A stretch of DNA of 64,000 nt from VXYL01 sp965116345 (GTDB taxonomy: Bacteria > Pseudomonadota > Gammaproteobacteria > Pseudomonadales > Azotimanducaceae): positions 2,232,001-2,296,000 of the forward strand of contig OZ220680.1 of the NCBI GenBank assembly GCA_965116345.1, written 5' to 3'. Positions within the stretch are counted from its first letter, which is position 1, and the number at the start of each line of letters is the position of its first letter. The position numbers and the translations under genes are program-made. The notes beneath the pieces were generated by a model. The model was not told the DNA's origin. It worked only from the letters and a program-made list of their open reading frames with translations, and searched no databases. Of this stretch, positions 20,338 to 28,760 are shown one piece after another.

Positions 20338-21702
20338 TCATTGGGTGAGCAGACGGGACAGATTCCGGTGGTCCTCGTCAACGTCGGCGATGCTCTTTCG
20401 CAACTCCGCGATTCTACGACACGCGTACAGCACGGTTGTATGGTCCCGACCGCCGAATTGTTCGCCGATCTCCGGATAGGAGCGCTTGGTGAATTCCTTA
20501 GCCAGGCACATGGCCATCTGGCGCGGACGCGCGATCGCCCGGTTGCGGCGATGCGACAGCAGATCCGAGTGTTTCATGTTGTAGTACTCGGCGACGACCT
20601 TCTGGATGTTCTCGATGGTCATCTGCCGACCTTGGCTTGCGAACTGGTCGTAAAGCGCCCGCTTGACCAGGTCGATCGTCACCTCCGAGTTCATGAACCG
20701 GGCGTGGGCTATGACCCGCTGCAGGGCGCCTTCCAGTTCGCGGATGTTGGAGCGGATGTGTTCGGCGATGTGGAAGGCAACATCGTCCGGTACGGAGACT
20801 CCTTCTGCCTCCCCCTTCTTTTGCAGGATCGCCACGCGCGTCTCCAGCTCCGGGAGTTCCAGCTCGATGGTCAGGCCACCGACGAAACGCGACTTCAACC
20901 GCTCCTCGAGGCCACGGATCTCGCGCGGATACTTGTCGCAGGTGAGGACGATCTGGTGGTTGCGCTGGCGTACCGAGTTGAAAACGTGGAAGAAATCGTC
21001 CTGGGACTTTACCTTGCCGGCAAAGAACTGGATGTCGTCGATCAGCAGCACGTCCACGGATCGGTAGTACTCCATGGTCTGCTGAATGGATCCCGTACGG
21101 ATCCCCCGGACCATGTCGTTGACGAACTGCTCCGAACGCACGCAGACGACACTCGCACCCGGTCTGCGGGCGAGGATCCCGTTGCCGACGGCGTGCATGA
21201 GATGCGTCTTGCCGAGGCCGACACCGCCGTAGAGCAGGAGCGGGTTGTAGGACTTGCCCGGATTCGCCGCGACCTGCTGCGCGGCCGCCTTGGCGAGTTC
21301 GTTTGACTTGCCCTCCACGAAGGTCGAGAACACGGACGTCGAATCCAGATTCGGTTTGCGTCGCCGCTTGGTCCGATTCGGCTCAGCATCGGCCCTAAGG
21401 GGAGCGCCCGGGTTCCGGTCACGACCGGTGCCGACATCCAGCTCCAGGTCTGGCGCCTCGCCGTCGTCGAACTCCGAAATGAGCTCCAGAATCCGCCACA
21501 GGAACTCCTTCTCCACCTGCCGCTGGACGTAGATGTTGGGGGCACGGACGCAGATCTTCGATTGGTCGACGGCGACCTGAAGCGGCCTGATGTAGGCGTT
21601 GAACTGCTCGGAGGGCAGTTCCTCCTCTAGCCGCTCACGGCACTTGCGCCAGACCCAGGGTTCGCCATCTACATTGCCAAGATCGTCATCCAAACGTGGC
21701 AT
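20338..21702 (-). CDS. dnaA: Chromosomal replication initiator DnaA
   Basis: A 454-residue AAA+ initiator. Domain I is at 10-90 (WRKCRERLEEELPSEQFNAYIRPLQ), followed by a basic linker rich in Arg/Lys (RTKRRRKPNLD). The AAA+ domain has Walker A LLYGGVGLGKTHLMHAVGN and Walker B LLIDDIQFFAGK. The domain IV DNA-binding signature is FGGRDHTTVLYACRRI. Full length. A strong Shine-Dalgarno (GGGGGAGG) lies just before ATG 21702. It is divergent from rpmH across a 557-bp gap that is the natural place for oriC. Confidence 0.98.
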   Translation of the reverse strand: MPRLDDDLGNVDGEPWVWRKCRERLEEELPSEQFNAYIRPLQVAVDQSKICVRAPNIYVQRQVEKEFLWRILELISEFDDGEAPDLELDVGTGRDRNPGAPLRADAEPNRTKRRRKPNLDSTSVFSTFVEGKSNELAKAAAQQVAANPGKSYNPLLLYGGVGLGKTHLMHAVGNGILARRPGASVVCVRSEQFVNDMVRGIRTGSIQQTMEYYRSVDVLLIDDIQFFAGKVKSQDDFFHVFNSVRQRNHQIVLTCDKYPREIRGLEERLKSRFVGGLTIELELPELETRVAILQKKGEAEGVSVPDDVAFHIAEHIRSNIRELEGALQRVIAHARFMNSEVTIDLVKRALYDQFASQGRQMTIENIQKVVAEYYNMKHSDLLSHRRNRAIARPRQMAMCLAKEFTKRSYPEIGEQFGGRDHTTVLYACRRIAELRKSIADVDEDHRNLSRLLTQ

Positions 21703-22194
21703 GTACCTCCCCCGAGAACATGTGCTTGTTATTTCGTAGCCGACGGCCTCCTTTCCGCGCGGCTATTTGAGGGGTCATTCTAATGACACGCCAGCGCCCT
21801 TGGCTACGCGTATAACAACGAAAACGAAGGATTTTTCTCGATTGCTTGACAATTCAACAGCTTAAGCCAAGGCCCGCCTGACGACCCATCAGCCACCCCG
21901 AGTGAGTAACCTGTGAACATCTTGTTCGCATCTCCGAGACGCCTGTTGATCGAGTCGCGCCGCACCTGTCATTCCACCCGATCCGATCGCGATCTCAAGT
22001 GGCTACCCACAGATTCCCGTGTAGGAAATCGACCATCCAATCCGTGGGTTATGTGCCCAATCCACCGACAACCGTCCGACCTACAACAACGACGAGTTTC
22101 TATTCATACCAAGACGTTTTTGTCGTCCTGCGGCGGCCGAGCATCGACCGCCCACCACCATCGACCCTTGGTTCCACACACGGTTCCACTCGCG
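21703..22194. other. Candidate oriC: dnaA-rpmH intergenic region
   Basis: The gap between the divergent dnaA and rpmH genes is 557 bp and clearly richer in A+T than its surroundings, notably 21805-21865 (ATAACAACGAAAACGAAGGA and the TTTTTCTCGATTGCTTG tract). In many gammaproteobacteria, for example pseudomonads, oriC lies here. I find no perfect TTATCCACA box. The nearest match, CTACCCACA (about 22002-22010), has two mismatches. A perfect inverted repeat GTCATT-CT-AATGAC lies at 21774-21787, and CGTAGCC/GGCTACG arms lie at about 21736 and 21802. Placement rests on gene order and composition, not on boxes. Confidence 0.5.
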
Positions 22195-22223
22195 TTGACA
22201 CTCCCTGCGGTGCGCTCTAAAGT
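22195..22223 (+). promoter_or_regulatory. Sigma70 promoter of rpmH
   Basis: A perfect -35 TTGACA (22195-22200), a 17-bp spacer and TAAAGT (22218-22223, 4/6 to TATAAT). The start of transcription would be about 30 bp before the rpmH ATG. This is the strongest promoter match in the window and suits a ribosomal protein gene. Confidence 0.7.
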
Positions 22224-22259
22224 GCGCGTCCCTTCCCCCTGCTGGTCGGAAGAGTACCG

Positions 22260-22394
22260 ATGAAGAGGACCTACCAACCTAGCGTGGTCAAGCGCAAGCG
22301 GACCCACGGCTTCCGTGCGCGCATGGCGACGAAGAACGGGCGCAGGGTCTTGAAGGCCAGGCGAGCCAAGGGTCGCAAACGGTTGACGGTCTGA
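22260..22394 (+). CDS. rpmH: 50S ribosomal protein L34
   Basis: A 44-residue, very basic protein: MKRTYQPSVVKRKRTHGF, then RARMATKNGRRVLKARRAKG and RKRLTV. This matches bacterial L34 along its whole length. It begins the plus-strand series rpmH-rnpA-yidD-yidC. The TGA stop is in the same frame as the following rnpA coding sequence, 81 nt before the first rnpA start codon that can be found. Confidence 0.99.
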   Translation: MKRTYQPSVVKRKRTHGFRARMATKNGRRVLKARRAKGRKRLTV

Positions 22395-22475
22395 ACCGTC
22401 GGCGGGTGCAGTACGGAACCGGCAAGTGACCGCGGTCACGGCGCGGACGGCTTCACCTTCGGTCGCGATCGGCGT

Positions 22476-22832
22476 TTGCTGAACAAGAAGGAGTTCGACG
22501 ACGTCCTGCGACGTGCCGAGGTCCGCACGAAACAGGGTCCGCTCAGATTGGCTGCTCGACGGAGTGCAACACGCACACCGCGGCTGGGGCTCATCGTCGG
22601 CAAACGCTGTCTGCCTCGTGCAGTGGATCGAAACCGGGCCAAGAGAGTGATCAGAGAGTCGTTTCGCCAAGCCCCGGAGCTGCCCACCCTGGACATCGTC
22701 GTCCGTGTGGCCCTAGTCGGTGCCGTGGTTTCCCGAACCGTCGCCGATGACCTCTTTGCCGCACTCGTCGAGGCCGCCAAGCGACGCGGCCTGGGAGACG
22801 GGCCGGATGGACGCGCGGGATGCGCGGGATGA
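22476..22832 (+). CDS. rnpA: Ribonuclease P protein component (5' end uncertain)
   Basis: RnpA binds the RNase P RNA and assists pre-tRNA 5' processing. The signature RNRAKRVIRESFR is intact, as are LGLIVGKRCLPRAVDRNRAKR and the N-terminal LLNKKEFDDVLRRAEVR. The problem is the start. The conserved block FxRxxRLL is encoded in frame just upstream (GFTFGRDRRLL, from about 22446), but no ATG, GTG, TTG or CTG exists in that frame between the rpmH stop and TTG 22476. A GTG at 22426 lies in another frame and would need a -1 shift. Either a base is missing in the assembly, the start is highly unusual, or a shortened protein is made. The 3' end overlaps yidD by 4 nt. Confidence 0.85.
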   Translation: MLNKKEFDDVLRRAEVRTKQGPLRLAARRSATRTPRLGLIVGKRCLPRAVDRNRAKRVIRESFRQAPELPTLDIVVRVALVGAVVSRTVADDLFAALVEAAKRRGLGDGPDGRAGCAG

Positions 22833-23146
22833 AGGTTGAGCGCAACTCCGGACCGCCGTCTTGGCTGCCGACCCTCTCGCGGCTGCCAGCGCACTTCGTG
22901 GTCGGCATTCTCAGGGTCTACCGACGCTACGTGAGCCCGTGCCTGGGCCCGCATTGCCGGTTCCACCCAACGTGCTCGAGCTACGCGCTGCAGGCCATTG
23001 CCAGGCACGGACTCGGCATGGGAAGTTGGTTGGCGCTGCGTCGCCTCCTGCGATGCCACCCGTTGAACCCAGGCGGCATCGACCCGGTCCCCGAACGCCC
23101 CACGGGGGAACCCGCCAACGGACGGACGGACCATGCTGTCACCTGA
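22829..23146 (+). CDS. yidD: Membrane protein insertion efficiency factor YidD
   Basis: A 105-residue small protein that assists YidC-dependent insertion. The family core is seen as VVGILRVYRRYVSPCLGPHCRFHPTCSSYALQAIARHGLGMGSWLALRRLLRCHPLNPGGIDPVP; this includes the CxFxPTCSxY box and the HP-x-x-P-G-G-x-D-P-V-P end. The start is placed at ATG 22829, which overlaps the rnpA stop (ATGA); another ATG lies three codons upstream. It overlaps yidC by 14 nt, so rnpA, yidD and yidC are tightly coupled. Confidence 0.95.
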   Translation: MKVERNSGPPSWLPTLSRLPAHFVVGILRVYRRYVSPCLGPHCRFHPTCSSYALQAIARHGLGMGSWLALRRLLRCHPLNPGGIDPVPERPTGEPANGRTDHAVT

Positions 23147-24836
23147 GATTCGACGCTACATCCTTCTCGGGGTGCTGGGGCTTCTGGGCTACTCGCTGCT
23201 CGTCACCTGGGATCGCGACTACGGCCAGCCGGAGTCGGGGGAACCGACGGACCCGGTGGATCCGGTCGCCGAGGTTGAATGGGTGGACGATGCGCCTGCG
23301 GACTTGGCTGCTCCCGCGGCGTCAACGGAACCCGCGCCGACGGACGACATCCCCGGGGAGGACTTCGCGGCACCGGCGCAGGCGCTGCCGGCCGCTCCGG
23401 AGGAAACGGTGAACGAGGGCCGACTGGTGCATGTGGTCACCCCGGTTCACGAGCTGTGGATCGACCGTCTGGGAGGGGACGTGGTCGAGTTGCGTCTCCG
23501 GCAGTATGCGCTGTCGTCGAAGGACGCGGCCCCGGTGACGCTGTTCGAACAGGGTCGGGGCCACGTCTACATCGCCCAGAGTGGCCTGATCGGCCAGGAC
23601 GGCAGGGATCAGTCTGGATCACGGCCGCTCTACTCCACGTCGGCGGACGAGTACGTGCTTGAGGAAGGCAACCTCGAGGTCGTGCTGACCAACGAACACG
23701 ACGGCGTACGCATCGACAAGCGCTTCACCTTCGAAGCCGAGAACTACCTGGTCGAGGTCGAACACGAGATCGTCAACCGCTCGGCCGCCGACTTCCAGGG
23801 ACAGATGTTCGTGCAGCTGAAACGCGATGCCATGCGCCCCGACTCCGGGGTTCCCATGGGACCGCGTCCCTACGTCGGCGCGGCGTTCACGACGCCGGAT
23901 GATCGATACGTCAAGATCGATTTCGACGAGCTTGACGACGGCCCCTTCCGGGCGCAGGTGGAAGGTGGCTGGGCTGCCGTACTCCAGCACTACTTCGCCG
24001 CCGCCTGGGTAGGGTATCCAGACGAAGTGAATGGTTACTTCGGACGGCGGCTTAACGATGGTAACTACGCCGTGGGATACATCGCGCCGCCGGTTCTGGT
24101 GGAACCCGGTGGCAGGGCCGCGGTCGCCTCCCGGCTCTACGCGGGACCGAAGATCCAGCGTCGCCTGGAGGAGATTGCACCCCACCTCGGGCTCACCGTG
24201 GACTACGGCTTCCTGTGGTTCATGTCCGTGCCGCTGTTCTACGTCCTCGATTTTCTGCATTCCTGGGTGGGCAACTGGGGAGCCGCCATCATCCTGCTGA
24301 CCTTCGGCGTGAAGCTCCTGCTGTACCCGCTGGCGTCGGCGAGCTACCGCTCCATGGCCAAGATGAAGAAGGTCATGCCGCAGATGAAACGGCTCCAGGA
24401 GCGCCATGCCGACGATCGCCAGAAGCTCTCCCAGGAGATGATGGCGCTGTACAAGAAGGAGGGCGCGAATCCACTCGGCGGCTGCCTTCCGCTGCTGGTG
24501 CAGATGCCGGTCTTCCTGGCCCTCTACTGGGTCCTCTTGGAGAGCGTGGAACTCCGCCAAGCGCCGTTTGTGCTGTGGATCGTTGACCTCTCGGTGAAAG
24601 ACCCGTGGTTCGTCCTGCCGATCCTCTACGCGGCCTCGTTCTGGGTGATGCAGCTCCTGCAGCCGCCGCCGCCGGACCCCATGCAGGCGAAAATCATGAG
24701 GGCCATGCCGCTGGTGTTCGGAGCCCTGTTCTGCTTCTTCCCCGCGGGCCTCGTGCTTTACTGGCTGATCAACAACCTGCTGTCACTGGCCCAGCAGTGG
24801 TACATCACCCAGAAGATCGAGAAGGCGTCGACGTAA
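23133..24836 (+). CDS. yidC: Membrane protein insertase YidC
   Basis: A 567-residue inner-membrane insertase of the gram-negative type. There is an N-terminal signal-anchor (YILLGVLGLLGYSLLV), then an acidic Pro/Ala-rich linker and a large periplasmic beta-sandwich domain (about 90-330). The conserved five-helix C-terminal core contains DYGFLWFMSVPLFYVLDFLH, NWGAAIILLTFGVKLLLYPL and GGCLPLLVQMPVFLALYWVL. The cytoplasmic hairpin between TM2 and TM3 is MKKVMPQMKRLQERHADDRQKL. Length and order are normal. Confidence 0.97.
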   Translation: MLSPEIRRYILLGVLGLLGYSLLVTWDRDYGQPESGEPTDPVDPVAEVEWVDDAPADLAAPAASTEPAPTDDIPGEDFAAPAQALPAAPEETVNEGRLVHVVTPVHELWIDRLGGDVVELRLRQYALSSKDAAPVTLFEQGRGHVYIAQSGLIGQDGRDQSGSRPLYSTSADEYVLEEGNLEVVLTNEHDGVRIDKRFTFEAENYLVEVEHEIVNRSAADFQGQMFVQLKRDAMRPDSGVPMGPRPYVGAAFTTPDDRYVKIDFDELDDGPFRAQVEGGWAAVLQHYFAAAWVGYPDEVNGYFGRRLNDGNYAVGYIAPPVLVEPGGRAAVASRLYAGPKIQRRLEEIAPHLGLTVDYGFLWFMSVPLFYVLDFLHSWVGNWGAAIILLTFGVKLLLYPLASASYRSMAKMKKVMPQMKRLQERHADDRQKLSQEMMALYKKEGANPLGGCLPLLVQMPVFLALYWVLLESVELRQAPFVLWIVDLSVKDPWFVLPILYAASFWVMQLLQPPPPDPMQAKIMRAMPLVFGALFCFFPAGLVLYWLINNLLSLAQQWYITQKIEKAST

Positions 24837-24846
24837 AGAACACGGG

Positions 24847-26163
24847 ATGGGTCGCCGCGAGACCATTGCCGCGGTAGCGACGCCGCCGGGACGCGGTGGC
24901 ATCGGCGTGGTGCGGATCTCTGGCAGCGACCTCGCCGACGTGGCGGAGCAGTTCGTGGGTCGCGTTCCCGTCGCCCGAGAGGCTCTGCTTGCCGACTTCC
25001 TCGACGCCGACGGCGATGCCATCGACCATGGCCTGGTGCTGTTCTTTCCGGCGCCTCATTCGCTCACTGGCGAGGATGTGATCGAGCTGCAGGGTCACGG
25101 TGGTCCGGTGGTGATGGACCGCCTGCTCAACCGTGCCTGCGAGCTTGGCGCCCGAATCGCGCGGCCTGGAGAGTTCACCGAGCGCGCCTTCCTGAACGAC
25201 AAGATCGACCTGGCCCAGGCGGAGGCCGTGGCGGACCTCATCGACAGCGCCTCGAAGCGAGCAGCGCAGTCGGCGATGCGGTCCCTCGGCGGTGAGTTCT
25301 CGGGTCGCGTGGCGGAGATCGACCGTGCGGTCCTGGATCTGCGGGTGTACCTCGAGGCGGCCATCGACTTCGCCGAGGAGGAGATCGACTTCCTTGCGGA
25401 GTCGGATGTCGTCGAACGCCTGGCCGGGGTCGAGGCCGCCATCGACAAGCTGCTCGCCGAGTCGGCACGGGGCGAAGCGCTGCGCGAAGGCCTCGACGTG
25501 GTCATCGCCGGTCCGCCGAACGTCGGCAAGTCGAGCCTGCTGAACCGGTTGCTGGCGGAAAACCGGGCGATCGTCACGGACATTCCCGGCACGACTCGGG
25601 ACTTGCTGAGCGCCGACCTCGAGATCGAAGGTGTGCCGCTCCGGCTGACCGATACCGCCGGTATGCGCGTCGGCGGCGACCCCGTGGAGACCATCGGCGT
25701 TGACCGGGCCCGCTCGGCCGCGGCGCGAGCGGACCTGGTGCTCGTGGTCGAAGACGCCAGCGCCGACGACGACGCTTCGGAGCTGGACATTCCGGCCGGC
25801 CGACGATTGGTTGTGCGCAACAAGATCGATCTCACCGGCGAGTCGCCCGGTCGAAGTGGAGAGGGCATCAACATCTGCGCTCTGAACGGCGACGGTGTCG
25901 ATGCGCTGCGCCTGGCCATCGCGGAAATCGCTGGCGCAGCGCCGGGTGAGGGGGCCTATCTGGCCCGCAAGCGCCACATGGAGGCCCTAACCGCGGCTCG
26001 ACGGTACACCGCCGATGCGCGGACGCGGGCCGGGGAAGGCTTCGGCGACCTGGCCGCGGAGGAGCTTCGCCGGGTTCAGGATCGATTGGGCGCCGTCGTC
26101 GGCGCCACCAGCGTCGACGACCTGTTGGGCGAGATCTTCGCGAGCTTCTGTGTCGGCAAGTAG
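24847..26163 (+). CDS. mnmE: tRNA modification GTPase MnmE
   Basis: A 438-residue GTPase that, with MnmG, makes the 5-(carboxymethyl)aminomethyl modification of wobble U. The N-terminal tetrahydrofolate-binding domain starts ETIAAVATPPGRGGIGVVRISG. The helical domain holds an inserted G domain with G1 GPPNVGKSSLLN, G2/G3 DIPGTTRD and LTDTAGMR, and G4 VRNKID. The C-terminal CVGK is the C-x-G-K motif typical of MnmE. Start ATG 24847 is 10 bp after yidC. Its partner mnmG follows. Confidence 0.97.
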   Translation: MGRRETIAAVATPPGRGGIGVVRISGSDLADVAEQFVGRVPVAREALLADFLDADGDAIDHGLVLFFPAPHSLTGEDVIELQGHGGPVVMDRLLNRACELGARIARPGEFTERAFLNDKIDLAQAEAVADLIDSASKRAAQSAMRSLGGEFSGRVAEIDRAVLDLRVYLEAAIDFAEEEIDFLAESDVVERLAGVEAAIDKLLAESARGEALREGLDVVIAGPPNVGKSSLLNRLLAENRAIVTDIPGTTRDLLSADLEIEGVPLRLTDTAGMRVGGDPVETIGVDRARSAAARADLVLVVEDASADDDASELDIPAGRRLVVRNKIDLTGESPGRSGEGINICALNGDGVDALRLAIAEIAGAAPGEGAYLARKRHMEALTAARRYTADARTRAGEGFGDLAAEELRRVQDRLGAVVGATSVDDLLGEIFASFCVGK

Positions 26164-26170
26164 GGGGGCG

Positions 26171-26176
26171 TATAAT
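26171..26176 (+). promoter_or_regulatory. Possible -10 element upstream of mnmG
   Basis: A perfect TATAAT in the context CGTATAATCCGC, in the 48-bp gap before mnmG. No good -35 is seen at 16-18 bp. The same CGTATAATCCGC context recurs before atpI, which argues that it is not chance. Confidence 0.4.
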
Positions 26177-26235
26177 CCGCCGCCCGCAACGTCCCTTCGG
26201 GGCGCCGCCGAGTGACCGCGGCGCCGGCACTCGCC

Positions 26236-28158
26236 ATGGACCACCCACAACAGTTCGACGTCATCGTGATCGGCGGCGGCCATGCCGGCACCGAGGCGGC
26301 ACTTGCCTCGGCGCGGATCGGCGCCCGGACGCTGCTGCTCACGCAGAGCATAGAGACCATCGGTCAGATGTCGTGCAACCCGGCGATCGGCGGCATCGGC
26401 AAGTCCCACCTGGTGCGTGAAATCGACGCCCTGGGCGGTGCCATGGCGCTCGCCACGGATCGGGCGGGCATCCAACTGCGCACGCTGAACTCCCGCAAGG
26501 GGCCCGCGGTGCGGGCAACCCGGGCACAAGCCGACCGCGTGCTCTACCGCAACGCCATCCGCGGCACCGTGGAGAACTGTCCCAACCTGACGGTGTTCCA
26601 GCAGTCGGTCGTGGATCTCGACATCCGCGGTGACCGCGTACGGGGCGTGGCCACACAGATGGGTCTGGGGTTCAAGGCCGACCGCGTGGTGCTGACCACG
26701 GGCACGTTCCTCGGCGGCCGCATTCACGTGGGGCTCGAGAACCAGCCCGGTGGCCGCGCGGGCGATGCGCCTGCCAACGCGTTGGCCGAACGTCTGCGGG
26801 CGTTGCCGCTGCGCGTTGACCGTTTGAAGACCGGTACGCCCCCGCGAATCGACGGCCGCAGCGTCGACTTCAGCGTCATGGGGGTCCAGAAGAGCGACGA
26901 ACCGCGCCCGGTGATGTCGTTCCTGTCGACAGCCGATCTGCATCCGCGTCAGGCGGTCTGCCACATCACGCACACCAATGCCCGTACCCACGAGATCATC
27001 CGTACGGGGCTAGAGCGCTCGCCCATGTTCACCGGCGCGATCGAGGGCGTTGGCCCCCGCTACTGTCCATCCATCGAGGACAAGGTTGTGCGTTTCGCCG
27101 AGAGGGATGCACACCAGATATTCGTCGAGCCCGAGGGCCTCGAGACCCACGAGCTCTACCCCAACGGCATCTCCACGAGTCTGCCGTTCGACGTGCAGTT
27201 GGCGGCGGTGCAGAGCATCGCCGGATTCGAGAGAGCCCACATCACGCGTCCCGGCTACGCGATCGAGTACGACTTCTTCGATCCACGCGACCTCAAGCCG
27301 ACGCTGGAGACGCGGTGCATCGAAGGGCTCTACTTCGCGGGCCAGATCAACGGCACCACGGGTTACGAGGAGGCCGCGGCCCAGGGCCTGCTGGCAGGTC
27401 TGAGCGCCGGACGCGCGGCAGCCGGCCAGGAACCGTGGTGTCCCGAACGCTACGAGGCGTACATCGGCGTTCTGGTGGACGACCTGGTGACCCTCGGCGT
27501 TACGGAGCCCTACCGGATGTTCACCAGCCGCGCGGAGTACCGCCTACGCTTGCGCCAGGACAACGCCGACCTGCGTCTCACCGAATGCGGCCGCGCTCTT
27601 GGACTGGTCGACGACCGGCGTTGGGCCGTGTTCCTGGCGCGCAAGCGGGAGTTGGACAGAGGTGCGGTACTGTTGGCCGAGGCCATGGCTGTGCCGGGGA
27701 ACGATCTCGCCCAGGCCGTCACCGCGGCGACCGGCGAGGCGGTGGACAAGCCCACGTCTGTGCGCGAGTTGCTGAAGCGCCCCGGGATCGGCGCGCGCTC
27801 GCTGGCGGCAGCATTGGGGGCTGGCCGGTTCGCCATCGACCAGGCCGTGCTCGAACAACTGGAGATCGACGCCAAGTACGATGGCTACATGCGGCGGCAG
27901 GACCAGGAGATCGAACGCCTGAAGGCCAACGAGGAATACGCGCTGCCGCAGGATTTCGACTACCAGGCGATCTCGGGACTATCCAACGAGCTCAAGGACA
28001 AGCTCCGCGAGCGGCGGCCGGAGACCATCGCCCAGGCCGCCAGGGTGCCGGGTGTGACGCCGGCCGCGCTCTCGCTGCTGCTCGTCCATGCAAAGACGCG
28101 AGCGCGCCCTTCGGGCGCGTTGGGAGTATGTCGAGCACGGCGTCGCGAGAGGCGCTGA
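26236..28158 (+). CDS. mnmG: tRNA uridine-5-carboxymethylaminomethyl modification enzyme MnmG (GidA)
   Basis: A 640-residue FAD/NADH enzyme and MnmE's partner. The FAD motif is FDVIVIGGGHAGTEAALASARIG at the N-terminus. Other signatures are MSCNPAIGGIGKSHLVREIDALGG, GPAVRATRAQADRVLYR and GLYFAGQINGTTGYEEAAAQGL. The C-terminal helical domain ends near AALSLLLVHAKTRARP; about 18 further residues (SGALGVCRARRRERR) run into rsmG in another frame. ATG 26236 matches the usual start about eight residues before the FAD motif; a GTG at 26212 is less likely. It overlaps rsmG by 31 nt. Confidence 0.97.
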   Translation: MDHPQQFDVIVIGGGHAGTEAALASARIGARTLLLTQSIETIGQMSCNPAIGGIGKSHLVREIDALGGAMALATDRAGIQLRTLNSRKGPAVRATRAQADRVLYRNAIRGTVENCPNLTVFQQSVVDLDIRGDRVRGVATQMGLGFKADRVVLTTGTFLGGRIHVGLENQPGGRAGDAPANALAERLRALPLRVDRLKTGTPPRIDGRSVDFSVMGVQKSDEPRPVMSFLSTADLHPRQAVCHITHTNARTHEIIRTGLERSPMFTGAIEGVGPRYCPSIEDKVVRFAERDAHQIFVEPEGLETHELYPNGISTSLPFDVQLAAVQSIAGFERAHITRPGYAIEYDFFDPRDLKPTLETRCIEGLYFAGQINGTTGYEEAAAQGLLAGLSAGRAAAGQEPWCPERYEAYIGVLVDDLVTLGVTEPYRMFTSRAEYRLRLRQDNADLRLTECGRALGLVDDRRWAVFLARKRELDRGAVLLAEAMAVPGNDLAQAVTAATGEAVDKPTSVRELLKRPGIGARSLAAALGAGRFAIDQAVLEQLEIDAKYDGYMRRQDQEIERLKANEEYALPQDFDYQAISGLSNELKDKLRERRPETIAQAARVPGVTPAALSLLLVHAKTRARPSGALGVCRARRRERR

Positions 28159-28760
28159 CTCGGTTCCTCGAAGCCCGGGGCGTCTCCGCGAACGGCGTCG
28201 TCGAACGACTCGAGGCCTTCGAGGCGCTCGTCCGCCGATGGAACATGCGCTGGAATCTCGTCTCGCGCCACGACGTCGACCGTCTAAGGACCCGGCACGT
28301 GGAGGACAGCTTGGAACTCCTGCCCTGTTGGCGGGGACGGTTGGCGGATGTGGGCTCGGGTGCCGGCTTTCCTGGCGTGCCGCTGGCCATCGCCCGCCCG
28401 GGTTCCGCGGTCGTCCTGATCGAGCGTAGCGAGCGCAAGGCCCGTTTCCTCGAGCAGGTCGTGATCGAACTTGGCCTCGCCAACGTCGACGTGATCGCGC
28501 AGGATGTGGGCGAGCTGTTGCGTTCCGGTCGCTCCCCCGCGGAGAGGTTTGATACGGTTACAGTGCGCGCTGTGGCACCCCCTGCCGAAGCCTGGAAGCT
28601 GGTGAGAAATCTGCTGGTGGTCGATGGCCAGGCGCTGCTTCAATCGGGCATGCGGTTGAGCCCGGGGATGTTCGAAGGCGGCGAGATTCGCCGTGCACAA
28701 CGAGGCGGCGGTTCATGGATCACCGCCGTGGCTCTGGAGACACAATGGCGAGGCGCATAG
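28128..28760 (+). CDS. rsmG: 16S rRNA (guanine-527-N7)-methyltransferase RsmG (GidB)
   Basis: A 210-residue SAM-dependent methyltransferase. The SAM motif I is LADVGSGAGFPGVPLAIARPG, followed by the acidic LIERSERKARFLEQV. The N-terminal WNLVSRHDVDRLRTRHVEDSLELL is typical (W-N-L-x-x and H-x-x-D-S). FDTVTVRAVAPPAEAW holds the R-A-V/A motif. ATG 28128 starts inside mnmG; just ahead lies a small GC-rich hairpin, CGCGCCC-TTC-GGGCGCG, in the overlap. It is linked to parA by a 16-nt overlap. Confidence 0.95.
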   Translation: MSSTASREALTRFLEARGVSANGVVERLEAFEALVRRWNMRWNLVSRHDVDRLRTRHVEDSLELLPCWRGRLADVGSGAGFPGVPLAIARPGSAVVLIERSERKARFLEQVVIELGLANVDVIAQDVGELLRSGRSPAERFDTVTVRAVAPPAEAWKLVRNLLVVDGQALLQSGMRLSPGMFEGGEIRRAQRGGGSWITAVALETQWRGA

